A DNA stretch of 44,023 bases from Gordoniibacillus chartarius (GCF_042432825.1 NZ_JBHLWN010000039.1:1-44023); one strand, 5' to 3'; positions 8,111-18,075 are shown, numbered from the stretch's first letter. The notes: a model not told the origin generated them from the sequence alone. Numbers and translations: made by a program.

Positions 8111-8137
8111 CATTTTCCATGGGAGGGGCTAGTTGTT

Positions 8138-8545
8138 ATGTATCCGATTCGATTTCGAGATGAAGAACACGAAAGATTCTATGTTCAAATGCTGGAAGAC
8201 AGACAATGCAGTGATAGTTACCACCGGGCGCTGTTCTATACATTGGGCATTTCCAAAGATACCAGAAGTCATATTCGTGACTTGTTTGATTTTTCGAATG
8301 GCGGTATTAAGCCCGAAAGTCTATCAGCCTCTTGGCAAACCGGCAGTTCCATTCGTGTGTGCCGTCTCGCCTTTAATTTGTGGAACGGATGGACCGAAGC
8401 AGGCGGAGAACGTTACTCCACTCCCCATGAACTTTTTGATTGCAGCTTCGCCATATATTTTTTTGAAGCAATTCGTCTTCGTTATCCTGACTATTGCCAA
8501 AGCCAAGAGCGGATTTTCAGAAAGCTAACCGAACATATTCGCTAA
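8138..8545 (+). CDS. DUF6075-family ICE protein
   Basis: About 135 residues. The beginning MYPIRFRDEEHERFYVQMLE and the DSYHRALFYTLGIS helix match the small conserved protein I know as DUF6075, which accompanies ICE cargo in Firmicutes; its molecular function is not known. The C-terminal part ends with FDCSFAIYFFEAIRLRYPD. GGGAGGGG (8121-8128) places the start at ATG 8138 rather than further upstream. The gene sits 33 bp before the NlpC/P60 gene, probably in the same transcript. Confidence 0.65.
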   Translation: MYPIRFRDEEHERFYVQMLEDRQCSDSYHRALFYTLGISKDTRSHIRDLFDFSNGGIKPESLSASWQTGSSIRVCRLAFNLWNGWTEAGGERYSTPHELFDCSFAIYFFEAIRLRYPDYCQSQERIFRKLTEHIR

Positions 8546-8577
8546 ATAGTTTGCATCGACTGGAGTGACTATGGACG

Positions 8578-10602
8578 ATGAAAGAGATTAAACAGAGAAC
8601 TGTTGTGAAAGACATCAAACGTTTGAACCGAAATCCAAGATTGATGGATCGTGCAAGGAAATCTATCGCTCGTTTCAATCGGCAGACAGACGATGATAAG
8701 AAGCCTTCACAATCTCCAGTTGAATATGCGCAGCATCGCTCCATTGGGGCTGCGAAGAAAATGATGCGTGCCCAAATAGGAATGAGTGTGTATGTCAACA
8801 ACAGATTGATTCGGCGTATTCAAAAAAAGCTGATTCTGCCTGATACCGAAATGGCAATGCAACAGGGGGTTGGTAACATTCAGACTGAGCCTTCGGTCAC
8901 GCCTAACACGCGACTTACTCGTAGGTTGAGTCTGCGCAAGCCGGCTGATGGAAGATACCTCTTGTCTTCGGGATCGTATTTAGGAAAACACCGCTTTATT
9001 CAAAGCCGGGTTCGCGCCCGGCTTTTGCGTTCTCGAACAGATAGCTTTCCTAGCCAAATGAATCGGGATGACGGTCATTCACAACCGGCCGGGAAAAAAG
9101 AATCATTCTCTGCTTCGGTGCCTCGTTATACAAGTGGACGTATGAATCGTCATAATAGGCAATCCCCCGAAGGTATGGAGCGGCGGCATTTCAGGAAACC
9201 ATTCTCCCGTATTCCTTCCGTAATATCCAAAAAAACAGGTTATTCGATCAAACGGAGGGAACGTAATTTTAAGAAATTAACGCCAATTATTAAGATGGGG
9301 CAACATTTTGGACAGGGGAAAAATCGTTCGGATGCACAAACGGAAGGAAAAGCGAACGCTATCAAAGAAATCCAACGGGCTGTGCAGATGGCGGTTTCAA
9401 CTCGTCGATCTATTCAAACCGCGAAAGCTGCCGCGAGATTGAATCTATTTATTATTAGAATGGTTGTAAGAGCCGCGGCCTTGCTTGTCAAGGGATTGAC
9501 GGCAGTTATGGGAGTCGGGGGTTCGATCATTGCAATTTTATGTATTGTTATGGCGATTGCATCGGTTATTTCCTCCCCCTTTGGTATCTTTATGTCTGGT
9601 GAAAATACGGATGCCGATGTGAAGCCACTTTCCCGAATCGTTCAGGAAATGGACGATGAATTTGCCGCCCGACTTGTAGAAATACAGAAATCCGCAGGAA
9701 ATGTAGACCGTGTTGAATTTCATTATCTTGGCAGTGCAGACAACACGCGAATCGATAATTGGGAGGATATTATCGCCGTTTTTGCTGTGAAGACCGTCAT
9801 GGATGAGAAGAATGGAATGGATGTTGTCACCCTTGATGCGACAAGAATTGGAATTATCCGATCGGTGTTTTGGGATATGAATCCAATCGAGTCGAGCGTT
9901 GAAACGATAGAACACAAGGAATCGATTACGGTAGAACATGAGGATGGGAGCACCAGCGAAGAAACGACTACTCGTTATGAGCGCATACTGCATATTACCA
10001 TCGCGAGCCAAACTGCGGAGCAACAAGCCGACCAATACAAATTTACGAACGAACAGAGGGAATTGATGAAAGAAATGTTGTCCACGGAGTTTCGCCCGCT
10101 TATGTTTGCAATACTTGGTAAAGATTTGGACTATGGATTGACGCCGGATCAACTTGATATTGTTCAAAATCATTTGCCCGAAGGCACTCGTGGCAGCGAT
10201 GCGGTCAAATTGGCGCTGACTCGTTTGGGCGATCCGTATAGTCAACCGAAAGCCGGTCAGGATCATTATACAGATTGCAGTTATCTTGTCCAATGGGTGT
10301 ACCGGCAACTTGGGATTAACTTGCCGCGAACAGCGGCAGAACAAGCAAAATTTTGCGTGGAAAATGGCTTAATCGTAAGCGCAGCCGATTTGGTTCCAGG
10401 TGACCTTGTATTTTGGAGCTATGAGCAAAATGGCAGATTCATGGATATTACCCATGTCGGCATTTATGCGGGAGATGGTAAAGTGGTGGATGCTTCCTCC
10501 AGTCGTGGGCAAGTGGTCTATCGCAATTTATTTGATTCGGATAAACGAGTCCTGTATGGACGACCTCATCATTCTAATCAATTCCCTGATTTGAGAGACT
10601 GA
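8578..10602 (+). CDS. membrane-anchored NlpC/P60 peptidoglycan hydrolase of a conjugative element
   Basis: 674 residues. Residues 1-300 are strongly basic, Arg/Lys-rich and probably cytoplasmic. One hydrophobic segment (about 308-338, VGGSIIAILCIVMAIASVIS) leads to an extracellular mixed region and a C-terminal NlpC/P60 domain (about 540-665). The catalytic Cys567 (DCSYLVQW) and His626 (ITHVGIYAG) are present. This layout matches Tn916-Orf14/CD1107-like proteins, which open the wall for the conjugation channel. Upstream neighbours are ICE regulators; downstream transfer ATPase, VirB6-like and relaxase genes are missing, so the module is incomplete here. The enzyme itself looks intact. Confidence 0.85.
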   Translation: MKEIKQRTVVKDIKRLNRNPRLMDRARKSIARFNRQTDDDKKPSQSPVEYAQHRSIGAAKKMMRAQIGMSVYVNNRLIRRIQKKLILPDTEMAMQQGVGNIQTEPSVTPNTRLTRRLSLRKPADGRYLLSSGSYLGKHRFIQSRVRARLLRSRTDSFPSQMNRDDGHSQPAGKKESFSASVPRYTSGRMNRHNRQSPEGMERRHFRKPFSRIPSVISKKTGYSIKRRERNFKKLTPIIKMGQHFGQGKNRSDAQTEGKANAIKEIQRAVQMAVSTRRSIQTAKAAARLNLFIIRMVVRAAALLVKGLTAVMGVGGSIIAILCIVMAIASVISSPFGIFMSGENTDADVKPLSRIVQEMDDEFAARLVEIQKSAGNVDRVEFHYLGSADNTRIDNWEDIIAVFAVKTVMDEKNGMDVVTLDATRIGIIRSVFWDMNPIESSVETIEHKESITVEHEDGSTSEETTTRYERILHITIASQTAEQQADQYKFTNEQRELMKEMLSTEFRPLMFAILGKDLDYGLTPDQLDIVQNHLPEGTRGSDAVKLALTRLGDPYSQPKAGQDHYTDCSYLVQWVYRQLGINLPRTAAEQAKFCVENGLIVSAADLVPGDLVFWSYEQNGRFMDITHVGIYAGDGKVVDASSSRGQVVYRNLFDSDKRVLYGRPHHSNQFPDLRD

Positions 10603-11023
10603 AAGCTTTGAAGCTAAGAAAAATAGGAAAGCTGGCAGATGCCCGCGACTCGACAAAGGGCTTTGGGGATTAATAGCAATACAAACTCGGCTCCGGCTGC
10701 TCAAGACATGTTTGCCCGAAGCTTGTCTGGATATCCGATCCGAGGAAAGGCCGTCGGGAAGAAGAGGGACAGGAGCCCCTCTTCTTTCGGCACAAATGCC
10801 TACGACACATGATTTGAGCGTTATCGTCCAAGATGTGAAGCGCTGAATTGATTTTTACCATTGCGCTTTTTTTACTTTGTTTGAAAAAACGAAATCGTCT
10901 GAAACTTTTGGCGTCAGGGCATGTATTAGACGCCTAGAGTGCTAAAAGTATCAGCGTGTAAATGGTATGTTTACGGACAAATAAGGATTCCTTTCCCATT
11001 TCTTAGATTCACTTTCATCAGAG
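10603..11023. other. intergenic region with two stem-loops
   Basis: No supported gene. AAGAAGAGGG (10759-10768) pairs with CCCTCTTCTT (10777-10786). AAGCGC (10838-10843) pairs with GCGCTT (10863-10868) ahead of a seven-T run, a likely terminator for the ICE genes. GGCGTC/GACGCC near 10912-10936 lies downstream of the minus-strand kinase and could end that gene. Confidence 0.5.
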
Positions 11024-12076
11024 CTAACAAGCTATCGGCAATAAAACCTTGACGGTCGTTCCTTGTTTGACGACGCTTTCAATATGAATGCTTCCACCAT
11101 GATTCTCAATGATTTTGAAGCTCATCATCATACCTAAGCCCGTCCCTTGTTTTTTTGATGTAAAGAATGGTTGCCCAATTTGCATCAGTTTGTCAGGCGG
11201 TATCCCACAACCGTGATCGATTACCACAATTTGCACTTCCTTTTCCGATGCTTGTATTTCAATTCGGGCCTCTCCGCCGTCTGGCATCGCATCGATCGCG
11301 TTTTTCAAAATGTTAATGAATACTTGTTTCATTTGGTTTTCATCGCATAATACATACAATGTACGCAAATCAGAAGTAAACCGAATGAGGACATTGCTCA
11401 TTAGTGCTTGAGATCCCATCAGCGTAACAATATAACGTAATAAATGAACAATATCTTTCCGCTGCATCCTTGTTTCATGTGGCTTTGCCAGAATAAGTAG
11501 TTCCGCCAAAATCAATTCGATTCGCTGAAATTCGGAGAAGACGATTTCAAAATAGTTCGGTTTAACCCCTTCGGTTTTCATTAACTGAAGAAACCCCCTG
11601 ATTGCCGTTAAAGGGTTGCGAATTTCATGAGCAATGCCCGCGGCTAATTGTCCAGCCAACGATAACTTGTCTGAATGATGCAGCAGTTCCTCTGCCTTTT
11701 TTCGCTCCGTGAGATCCTGAATCTGTGCAATGAAATACGCAGCCCCCGAATCATCGATGACGACTCTCGATGCATGCACTAGCACCCAAATGGTATGGCC
11801 ATCCTTATGTACATAACGTTTCTTAACTTGAAGGGTGCAAGCCTTCCCTTCAACAATTTGCTGAAATTCTTCCAAGCTTTTTTTAATATCATCAGGGTGA
11901 GTGATGTCTTGGAACGTACAATTCATTAGTTCTTCTTCCGAATACCCCAAAATGTCGCATAACGATCGATTAGCACGGAGCCATTTTCCGGTAGGGGAAG
12001 TAAGCGCCATGCCGATCGGAGCGTGCTGAAGGGCGGTCGCAAAAAATAAAGCATCGCTATTTATTTCTGTTATCAA
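11024..12076 (-). CDS. PAS sensor histidine kinase (sporulation-kinase-like)
   Basis: 350 residues, no transmembrane segment. A PAS domain with PAC motif covers residues about 10-125. The HisKA domain has phospho-acceptor His150 in AAGIAHEIRNPLTAIRGFLQ. The HATPase domain carries the N box (KNAIDAMPDGG), G1 (VIDHGCGIPPD) and G2 (GTGLGMMMS). The overall form resembles soluble sporulation kinases (KinA/KinE type) that feed Spo0F, but no cognate regulator is adjacent. The start is TTG 12076 with GAGAGGTGATC upstream. It is divergent from the germination operon, which makes a sporulation role attractive but unproven. Confidence 0.9.
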   Translation of the reverse strand: MITEINSDALFFATALQHAPIGMALTSPTGKWLRANRSLCDILGYSEEELMNCTFQDITHPDDIKKSLEEFQQIVEGKACTLQVKKRYVHKDGHTIWVLVHASRVVIDDSGAAYFIAQIQDLTERKKAEELLHHSDKLSLAGQLAAGIAHEIRNPLTAIRGFLQLMKTEGVKPNYFEIVFSEFQRIELILAELLILAKPHETRMQRKDIVHLLRYIVTLMGSQALMSNVLIRFTSDLRTLYVLCDENQMKQVFINILKNAIDAMPDGGEARIEIQASEKEVQIVVIDHGCGIPPDKLMQIGQPFFTSKKQGTGLGMMMSFKIIENHGGSIHIESVVKQGTTVKVLLPIAC

Positions 12077-12304
12077 TTCTGATCACCTCTCATTGTTGTT
12101 AAAGGGAATTAAACAAATATCTTCTTCTACAACGGATTTCATTTTCCTGTCCAGGCCGAATTAAATCCATATGTCCAGCATCAGCTTAGATTTCTTGGCT
12201 TTTTTGTCCATGGAATATTTCCTCGATTTATGGGAAGGAATGTTGATATGTGAAAACTCAACTAAATGTGAATGACTAATGGTTTGGTTAGGGGACTAAT
12301 CGTT

Positions 12305-13405
12305 ATGCTTAATAAATCAACTGCGGCCATTGGCACGATTCCATCGTTTTGTATCATCGCCTTAGCTGTAGGGCTAATGAACCATGTCATGGTCATTCCC
12401 TCTTTGTTGCAAGAGGCGAAAAGAGACGCATGGTTAAGTGTTTTGTCCATGATTGTGCCGTATACAATTTGGGCGTTACTGCTTTACTACATTATGAAGA
12501 AGACCCATCAGCAGCAGATCGTGATTTGGTTACGAGAAAATTACGGAACGATGGCTAGCATCGTGTTTCGAATTTTTTTTATTACCTACCTTTTTTTGAT
12601 TGTTGTTTTGACCGTTAAGGATACAACCGTTTGGACACATGCTTCCTACCTGCCAAGAACACCGCAACTGGTTTTATCCGCTTCCTTGGTTGTATTATGC
12701 GGTTTTGCCGCTCAGTCCGGACTTCGACCTCTTGCGATTGCATCGGGTATTTTGCTGCCATTCGTCGTTATATTTGGGGACTTTGTCATGAGTGCCAATC
12801 TACCGAAAAAAAATTACACTTTACTGACGCCTATTATGGAATATGGGGCGGGGCCCGTACTTAAAGGATGCGTGTATGTGGGGGGAGGCCTTGCAGAGTT
12901 GATCATTATTCTGCTGTTCCAGCACAGGATAAAGTCGAACATTCGTCCGTGGTCACTATGTCTTTTAGGTATATTTTTGATCCTGTTGGTATTTGGGCCA
13001 GTTACAGGTGCTATAGCCGAATTTGGCCCTTTTGAAGCCTCGAAACTGCGATACCCGGCTTATGAAGAATGGCGTCTCGTTTCGATCGGAAAATATATTC
13101 GGCATGTGGATTTCTTATCCATTTACCAATGGTTATCGGGGGCATTTGTCCGTGTTTCGATCTCGTTGCTTTTGCTCATCGAGCTATTACCGGGAAGTCG
13201 TAATAAGAACGGGAAACTCGTTTGGCTGACGATTCTTGGTATCTTCATTCTAGTCCTTGTCGAGCTTCCCATTAGTGACATGCAATATGCCCGTTTTCTG
13301 AAACAGGTGTATTTGCCTTTATCATTATATATGGTTGTAGGGGTGTCGTTTTTTTTGTTAATAGCGGTGATCATCAAAAACTATACTGGGGTGCGACCAA
13401 AATGA
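12305..13405 (+). CDS. GerAB/GerKB-type spore germination permease subunit
   Basis: About 366 residues with roughly ten hydrophobic segments, the usual size of GerB subunits (APC-superfamily fold). It starts STAAIGTIPSFCIIALAVGL and ends LYMVVGVSFFLLIAVIIKN. In the GerA receptor this subunit is thought to bind the germinant in the spore inner membrane. GGGGAC (about 12290) supports ATG 12305; ATG 12272 would add 11 residues and lacks a ribosome binding site. The stop overlaps the A-subunit start by four bases (ATGA), so the two are translationally coupled. The order B-A-C differs from the A-B-C order of gerA of Bacillus subtilis. Confidence 0.92.
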   Translation: MLNKSTAAIGTIPSFCIIALAVGLMNHVMVIPSLLQEAKRDAWLSVLSMIVPYTIWALLLYYIMKKTHQQQIVIWLRENYGTMASIVFRIFFITYLFLIVVLTVKDTTVWTHASYLPRTPQLVLSASLVVLCGFAAQSGLRPLAIASGILLPFVVIFGDFVMSANLPKKNYTLLTPIMEYGAGPVLKGCVYVGGGLAELIIILLFQHRIKSNIRPWSLCLLGIFLILLVFGPVTGAIAEFGPFEASKLRYPAYEEWRLVSIGKYIRHVDFLSIYQWLSGAFVRVSISLLLLIELLPGSRNKNGKLVWLTILGIFILVLVELPISDMQYARFLKQVYLPLSLYMVVGVSFFLLIAVIIKNYTGVRPK

Positions 13406-14922
13406 AATTTATCCGGATATGGAAATCCATCTTTACAAAAAGCACAAATCATATGACCTCGTCTGAAACATTTGTACCTAAGCACCAAAATCACGAATTG
13501 TCACCCGAAGGTCTCCGAGCATTGTTTCGCAATTGCGCGGATGTAAAGATGGACAAGTATGACCTTGGCGATGCTGAATCCATACAAGCGGTATACCTCT
13601 TTTATTGCGAAGGTTTGGCTGATGTACAGCAAATAAACGAATACGTGCTCCCGCGGCTGGAAAGCATGCTGCATCATTCGAAACCGGGTATGGAACTGGA
13701 TAAAAAGTTGGAATTGACCCAAATCGTACAGACGCAGGATATGATCACACGCGTTTTTTCGGGGCAGCTCCTTATTTATTATTCCGGTTTGAATACGCTG
13801 TACGCGTTGGACATAGCTTCTCCTCCCCATCGTAATCCTTCGGAATCAAACACGGAAATATCCATTAAGGGTCCGAGAGACGGGTTTGTGGAAGAATTAA
13901 CAACCAACGTGGCCTTGGTACGGAAGCGTCTTCGCACCAACTCCCTTTGTTACGAACAGTTTACGATTGGAACAAGGAGCAACTGCAAAGTTGCTTTACT
14001 CTACATCGAAGATATCATTCAGCCTGAAATTATTAGGGAAGCACGAGCACGCTTAAAGCATATTGATATCGATATCTTGTTGGGAGGCAGTCAATTGGAA
14101 GTAATCATTTCTGATTCTTCTTCCAGCATATTTCCTCTATTGGATTATTCAGGGCGACCTGATTATGTAGCAGACTGTCTTGTACATGGGCGATTTGCAA
14201 TTATTGTCGACGGTGGGCCTAATGCGATTATCGGCCCGGCCAATTTAACACTCCTATTAAAGTCGCCTGAAGATCCTTATTTTCCGTTTTATTATTCTAC
14301 ATTTGGGATGTTTTTGCGTTTGATTGGTTTAATAACTACATTACTATTGCCGGGTTTTTGGACTGCTCTTTCGTCCTATAATATTGAGCAAATACCGTAT
14401 CCGCTCGTAGCCACAATATCAATGTCAAGAATAGGACTCCCTTTACCTGGGCCTCTAGAGGCTTTTTTGATGATCGGTATGTTCGAACTGTTCCGCGAAG
14501 CGGGGGAGAGACTGCCCAAAGCAGTCGGTCAAACGGTCGCTGTTGTCGGGGGGATTGTTGTTGGAGACGCTGCGATCCGAGCCGGTCTTGCTTCAACGAC
14601 TTTACTTGTTGTAGCTGCTTTAACCGCAGTTTCTAGTTTTACATTAGTAAATCAGTCGCTCACAGGTTCGGTTAGCATTATTCGCCTTTGCGTATTGGTT
14701 TGCTCTTCCGTGCTGGGGATGTACGGGTTCATTCTATCTGTCATAGCGATTGTTTTTTATCTTTCCCGGTTAGAATCATTCGGAGTGCCTTATCTTGCTC
14801 CCTTATCCCCAATAACCTGGAAGGATGTTGTTGCCGCTGTCACCCGAAAACCATGGCACAAAATGAATCGCCGCCCCGAAATCTTAAATACAAAAGACTC
14901 TTCAAGGAGGGGGAAATCTTGA
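13402..14922 (+). CDS. GerAA/GerKA-type spore germination protein A subunit
   Basis: 506 residues, the usual length for the family. A soluble N-terminal domain (about 30-290) contains the conserved core VRKRLRTNSLCYEQFTIGTR and LIYIEDI-like VALLYIEDII. It is followed by hydrophobic segments with GLPLPGPLEAFLMIGMFELF and REAGERLPKAVGQTVAVVGG, typical of GerA membrane domains. It assembles with the B and C subunits into the inner-membrane germinant receptor. It overlaps both neighbours (ATGA at the start, TGATG at the end), so the three genes form one operon. No frameshift or missing conserved region is seen. Confidence 0.94.
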   Translation: MKFIRIWKSIFTKSTNHMTSSETFVPKHQNHELSPEGLRALFRNCADVKMDKYDLGDAESIQAVYLFYCEGLADVQQINEYVLPRLESMLHHSKPGMELDKKLELTQIVQTQDMITRVFSGQLLIYYSGLNTLYALDIASPPHRNPSESNTEISIKGPRDGFVEELTTNVALVRKRLRTNSLCYEQFTIGTRSNCKVALLYIEDIIQPEIIREARARLKHIDIDILLGGSQLEVIISDSSSSIFPLLDYSGRPDYVADCLVHGRFAIIVDGGPNAIIGPANLTLLLKSPEDPYFPFYYSTFGMFLRLIGLITTLLLPGFWTALSSYNIEQIPYPLVATISMSRIGLPLPGPLEAFLMIGMFELFREAGERLPKAVGQTVAVVGGIVVGDAAIRAGLASTTLLVVAALTAVSSFTLVNQSLTGSVSIIRLCVLVCSSVLGMYGFILSVIAIVFYLSRLESFGVPYLAPLSPITWKDVVAAVTRKPWHKMNRRPEILNTKDSSRRGKS

Positions 14923-16070
14923 TGCCCTATTGGAAAAAAGTCATCACTATGTGGTTGATATTCCCGCTTCTTTTAACGGGATGTTGGGACAAAAAGGATA
15001 TTCAGGATATCAATTATATAACAAGTATCGGATTTGATTACGTCGACAACCAGTATGTCGCGTACGTACAATTGATTGATTTCTCTAGTGTTGCAAAGAT
15101 GGAATCAGGTAAGCCAAACCAGCCGGTCCCCGTGTGGATCGGTAAAGGTAAAGGAGATACAGCGATAAGTGCTGTCAATGATATATATCCAACATCACAG
15201 TTGCGTCTTTTTTATGGCCAAATCAACTCGATTGTCATGAGCGAGAATGTACTGAAAAAGGGGTTAAAAGATGTTGATGAACTGCAACATAGGTACTATG
15301 AAATGCGTTACACCCCTTGGGTTTTTGGCACCAGAGAATCATTAGATAAGATTTTTGCGGCTACCCCCTTTTTCAATCTTTCCCCGTTCATGTCTGTGCT
15401 TCATCAACCGCAGGAGGGATACAAGCAAAAATCCACTATTCAACCTTTACGTTCAAGAGAATTTGTGTCTAATATCCAGGAACCGGGAATGGCAGCTCTT
15501 TTGCCTTCCTTATCCATTACCAATCGGGCTTGGTTAAAGGATGAACACCCGCATGCGATGCTTGAAATGGACGGGGTATTCGTTTTCCAGGACGGAAAAT
15601 ATGAAGGATGGGCCGCTGAGAAAGCCGTTCCCGGACTCCGCTGGGTAAACCCCAAAACCAATCGCAGTCCATTGATCCTTCGTCAAAATGGGGAACCCCA
15701 GGCTGCCTTATCACTCGAAAAACCAAAGGTCGACATCGTTCCGAATATCCAGGGGAAGGAAGTTTCCTACACCGTTGACGTAAAGCTTTCTGGTTATATT
15801 AGCGAGATCATGCAACCGATGTCCGAACAGCTTATGGAAGAAAAAGCGGCAAAACAAATCCAGGAAGAAATCAAAAAAACATTCGTAAACGGACTTGATA
15901 TGAAATCGGATCTTTTACAGTTGGGACACGCGCTATATCGTCAGAAAAATAAAGATTGGAAAAGGTTGTACTCTGAAAAAGAGTTGATTTTGACACCGGA
16001 CTCCCTTAAAGACATAAAGGTGTCCGTTCAATTGAATCACGCAGGCAAATTGAAAGCTACAAATGGGTAA
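14922..16070 (+). CDS. GerAC-type lipoprotein, Ger(x)C family
   Basis: 382 residues. The signal peptide ends in a lipobox (LLLTGC, lipidated Cys21), followed by WDKKDIQDINYITSIGFDYV, the signature start of Ger(x)C proteins. The three-domain body runs to KVSVQLNHAGKL. The Shine-Dalgarno AAGGAGGGGG (14903-14912) and TGATG overlap with the A gene set ATG 14922; the longer open frame from 14688 is only the A gene read out of frame. The lipoprotein anchors the receptor complex on the outer face of the spore inner membrane. Confidence 0.93.
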   Translation: MPYWKKVITMWLIFPLLLTGCWDKKDIQDINYITSIGFDYVDNQYVAYVQLIDFSSVAKMESGKPNQPVPVWIGKGKGDTAISAVNDIYPTSQLRLFYGQINSIVMSENVLKKGLKDVDELQHRYYEMRYTPWVFGTRESLDKIFAATPFFNLSPFMSVLHQPQEGYKQKSTIQPLRSREFVSNIQEPGMAALLPSLSITNRAWLKDEHPHAMLEMDGVFVFQDGKYEGWAAEKAVPGLRWVNPKTNRSPLILRQNGEPQAALSLEKPKVDIVPNIQGKEVSYTVDVKLSGYISEIMQPMSEQLMEEKAAKQIQEEIKKTFVNGLDMKSDLLQLGHALYRQKNKDWKRLYSEKELILTPDSLKDIKVSVQLNHAGKLKATNG

Positions 16071-16107
16071 TACAACTACAAATTCTATAACAAGGGGGCA
16101 TGACAAA

Positions 16108-16350
16108 ATGACTTGGATTCGGAAATTTTTATGTTTGCAGATTCGAATCAGTATCGCACTAAACTGGATTATTGCGTTTGTATTCGCATTCCACTTTGCT
16201 ATAACCGGAAGTATGTATGTACCGGGGCTACCGGTGACCTCACTATTCGTGATATTTTCCAGTATTACGGATGCTGTTATTGTCTTACCGCATTTTCTTG
16301 GATACCTGCAGAAGGTTAATAACGCTGAAGATGAAGTAAATGATACTTAG
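16108..16350 (+). CDS. small two-TM germination operon protein (D-subunit-like)
   Basis: 80 residues with two hydrophobic segments (ISIALNWIIAFVFAFHFAI and VTSLFVIFSSITDAVIVLPH) and a charged tail. AAGGGGG at 16092-16098 supports ATG 16108. It directly follows the C gene. Some Bacillus germinant receptor operons encode a small two-TM D protein that modulates germination; size, topology and position fit that class, though I cannot confirm homology by alignment. Confidence 0.6.
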   Translation: MTWIRKFLCLQIRISIALNWIIAFVFAFHFAITGSMYVPGLPVTSLFVIFSSITDAVIVLPHFLGYLQKVNNAEDEVNDT

Positions 16351-16405
16351 GCCACAGGAGCTTCGTTTCCCCGCCCCAATCTGGAAACAAAAAGCGCCCA
16401 ATTCC

Positions 16406-16846
16406 TCATCTAACTTTTCCTAAAAATGTTTTTAGGATCAATCCGATTCCGATTCCAACAATCAATCCTGCAATTCCCAGCCATACAGGTCCTAGAACAT
16501 CACGGGAATAGATAATTCCTCCCGTGGCAAAGAATGCTCCAAAAGCAAAAGGGAGTACTGAATAAGGAGTTGCTCCACCTCCTGCATCCTTATACGCATC
16601 CCACATGCCAAAGATATAGACACAAGGATAAAACATCAGCCACTGGTAGTTTGTCTGGTTTATCGTCCAATCAATTTGACCATGAAAACTTGAGATAATG
16701 ATCTCGTTTAAATGGGATTGGATGTTGATAAGAAACTCCAGACTGATCAATATGATCCCCTTCAAAATCTTCCCGTTTAATAATTGTCCAAATCCGGGCA
16801 AAGCAATACTCCAAAGTAACATTTCGATACGCTTTGACTTTTCCAT
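16406..16846 (-). CDS. small multi-pass membrane protein
   Basis: 146 residues with about four hydrophobic segments. The start MEKSKRIEMLLWSIALPGFG and GQLLNGKILKGIILI resembles the TM2-type motif (P-G-F-G-Q) of small membrane proteins, and the C-terminus is glycine-rich (GLIVGIGIGLILK). Function unknown. It is 12 bp downstream of the DUF3231 gene on the same strand, so they are probably co-transcribed, and it converges with the germination operon. Confidence 0.65.
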   Translation of the reverse strand: MEKSKRIEMLLWSIALPGFGQLLNGKILKGIILISLEFLINIQSHLNEIIISSFHGQIDWTINQTNYQWLMFYPCVYIFGMWDAYKDAGGGATPYSVLPFAFGAFFATGGIIYSRDVLGPVWLGIAGLIVGIGIGLILKTFLGKVR

Positions 16847-16858
16847 GTTAATTCAGCA

Positions 16859-17911
16859 TCATGATTTAGCTAACATTTTACGATCTGGAGCAAGCGGGGG
16901 TTGTTGCAGCCATCCGTTATCGATTAATACTCTGGATACTTCGTAACCCAGTTTTCCTTTCCTCGCCATTGCCGCAGAATAAATGGGCGCCAAATCCATT
17001 CGGGTGCTGACCGACATTCCTGAGCCATAATTGGAAAGAGAAAGTGAAATTAATGTTGAAATAAATGTAAGCATCATTCGATCTGAAAATGGAGGAATTT
17101 TCGAATCAGTGATCTCGGAATCCCAGAGCCTGGGTGAAGGTAAAAAATCATTGTGAAGGACGTTCATAAATTCCTCGATGTTATTTTGAGTTGTTTTGAC
17201 GTTTTCTAACATGACCTCCCGAACTTCTTTTAAATTTGCCACTTGACTAAACGCAATAGCCAATGCTTTATGCAAAATTGTTTTCTTCAAATTAGCGTAA
17301 ATACTGGATATTTCGAGAACGTCAAGTGTTCGCGATGGCCCTCGAAACCAGCTCAACAAGTAACTTTGCTGATGGGCAAATTCTGGTATACCCGGTATTG
17401 ATATTTGCGGAAAATTATCAAACACTTCAAATTCTTGCATCAAATTTAGACTCTTTTCATAAAGTTCGATTGCTTGGTTCATGGCTTCTTTGTTAAACTG
17501 ACGAACCATTTCAGATACGGATATTCCTATAGATAAAGCATATCCAATCATTCCGTTAACAGACATTTCGTTAAGGAAATATAGCCAAAAATGGTCACTG
17601 AACAAGCGAGGAGCTTTTAGATTCACATCCGCGTCTGTGAACCCGATTGGAACCGGAAAATCTAAGTCGTGAAATATCTCTTCCAGCTTGTCAACATTAT
17701 ATTGAGCATATTGCAAAGTCAATTGACACAATTGCCTTATTTTGGGATCGTCAAGGAATTGAAGGCTATATTGGTTAAATACAACGTTGATACTGTTCCC
17801 CGTATATGCTTGCCAAAGATTTGAAATATTCGTTGGAACAGATTTATTTTGAGGTTCTTGTTGCTGCTGCTGAGCTACTTGCTCAGATCGTTTAATTTCT
17901 TGCTCAATCAT
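16859..17911 (-). CDS. DUF3231-family protein (ferritin-like, spore-coat-related)
   Basis: 350 residues. After a Gln-rich N-terminus (QVAQQQQQEP), the protein contains two diverged all-helical halves of about 160 residues; FSDHFWLYFLNEMSVNGMIG and FSDRMMLTFISTLISLSLSN are the equivalent positions. This duplicated architecture is typical of DUF3231, a family of sporulating Bacilli related to CotF-like coat proteins. AAAGGAG lies upstream of the start. The location beside the germination operon agrees with a spore role, but the function is inferred. Confidence 0.8.
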   Translation of the reverse strand: MIEQEIKRSEQVAQQQQQEPQNKSVPTNISNLWQAYTGNSINVVFNQYSLQFLDDPKIRQLCQLTLQYAQYNVDKLEEIFHDLDFPVPIGFTDADVNLKAPRLFSDHFWLYFLNEMSVNGMIGYALSIGISVSEMVRQFNKEAMNQAIELYEKSLNLMQEFEVFDNFPQISIPGIPEFAHQQSYLLSWFRGPSRTLDVLEISSIYANLKKTILHKALAIAFSQVANLKEVREVMLENVKTTQNNIEEFMNVLHNDFLPSPRLWDSEITDSKIPPFSDRMMLTFISTLISLSLSNYGSGMSVSTRMDLAPIYSAAMARKGKLGYEVSRVLIDNGWLQQPPLAPDRKMLAKS

Positions 17912-18075
17912 TAGAAGTTAAACTCCTTTTCGGTTTGTTGAAACACTTTCTCCTGTTGGTTGAGTATAATTTTCCCGTTCTGAACTGGGATACTCTCGCC
18001 ATTTTGTGGGGGAGTCGAGCACGACGCCCTCACCGGCATTATTAGGTGGAGGGAAGCATTTTTACAGCAGCCCGA

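Noticed and set aside
9538..10344. 268-codon minus-strand ORF opposite the NlpC/P60 gene
   Set aside because: Antisense shadow; the plus-strand frame has catalytic residues and a membrane anchor, the minus-strand one has no domain.
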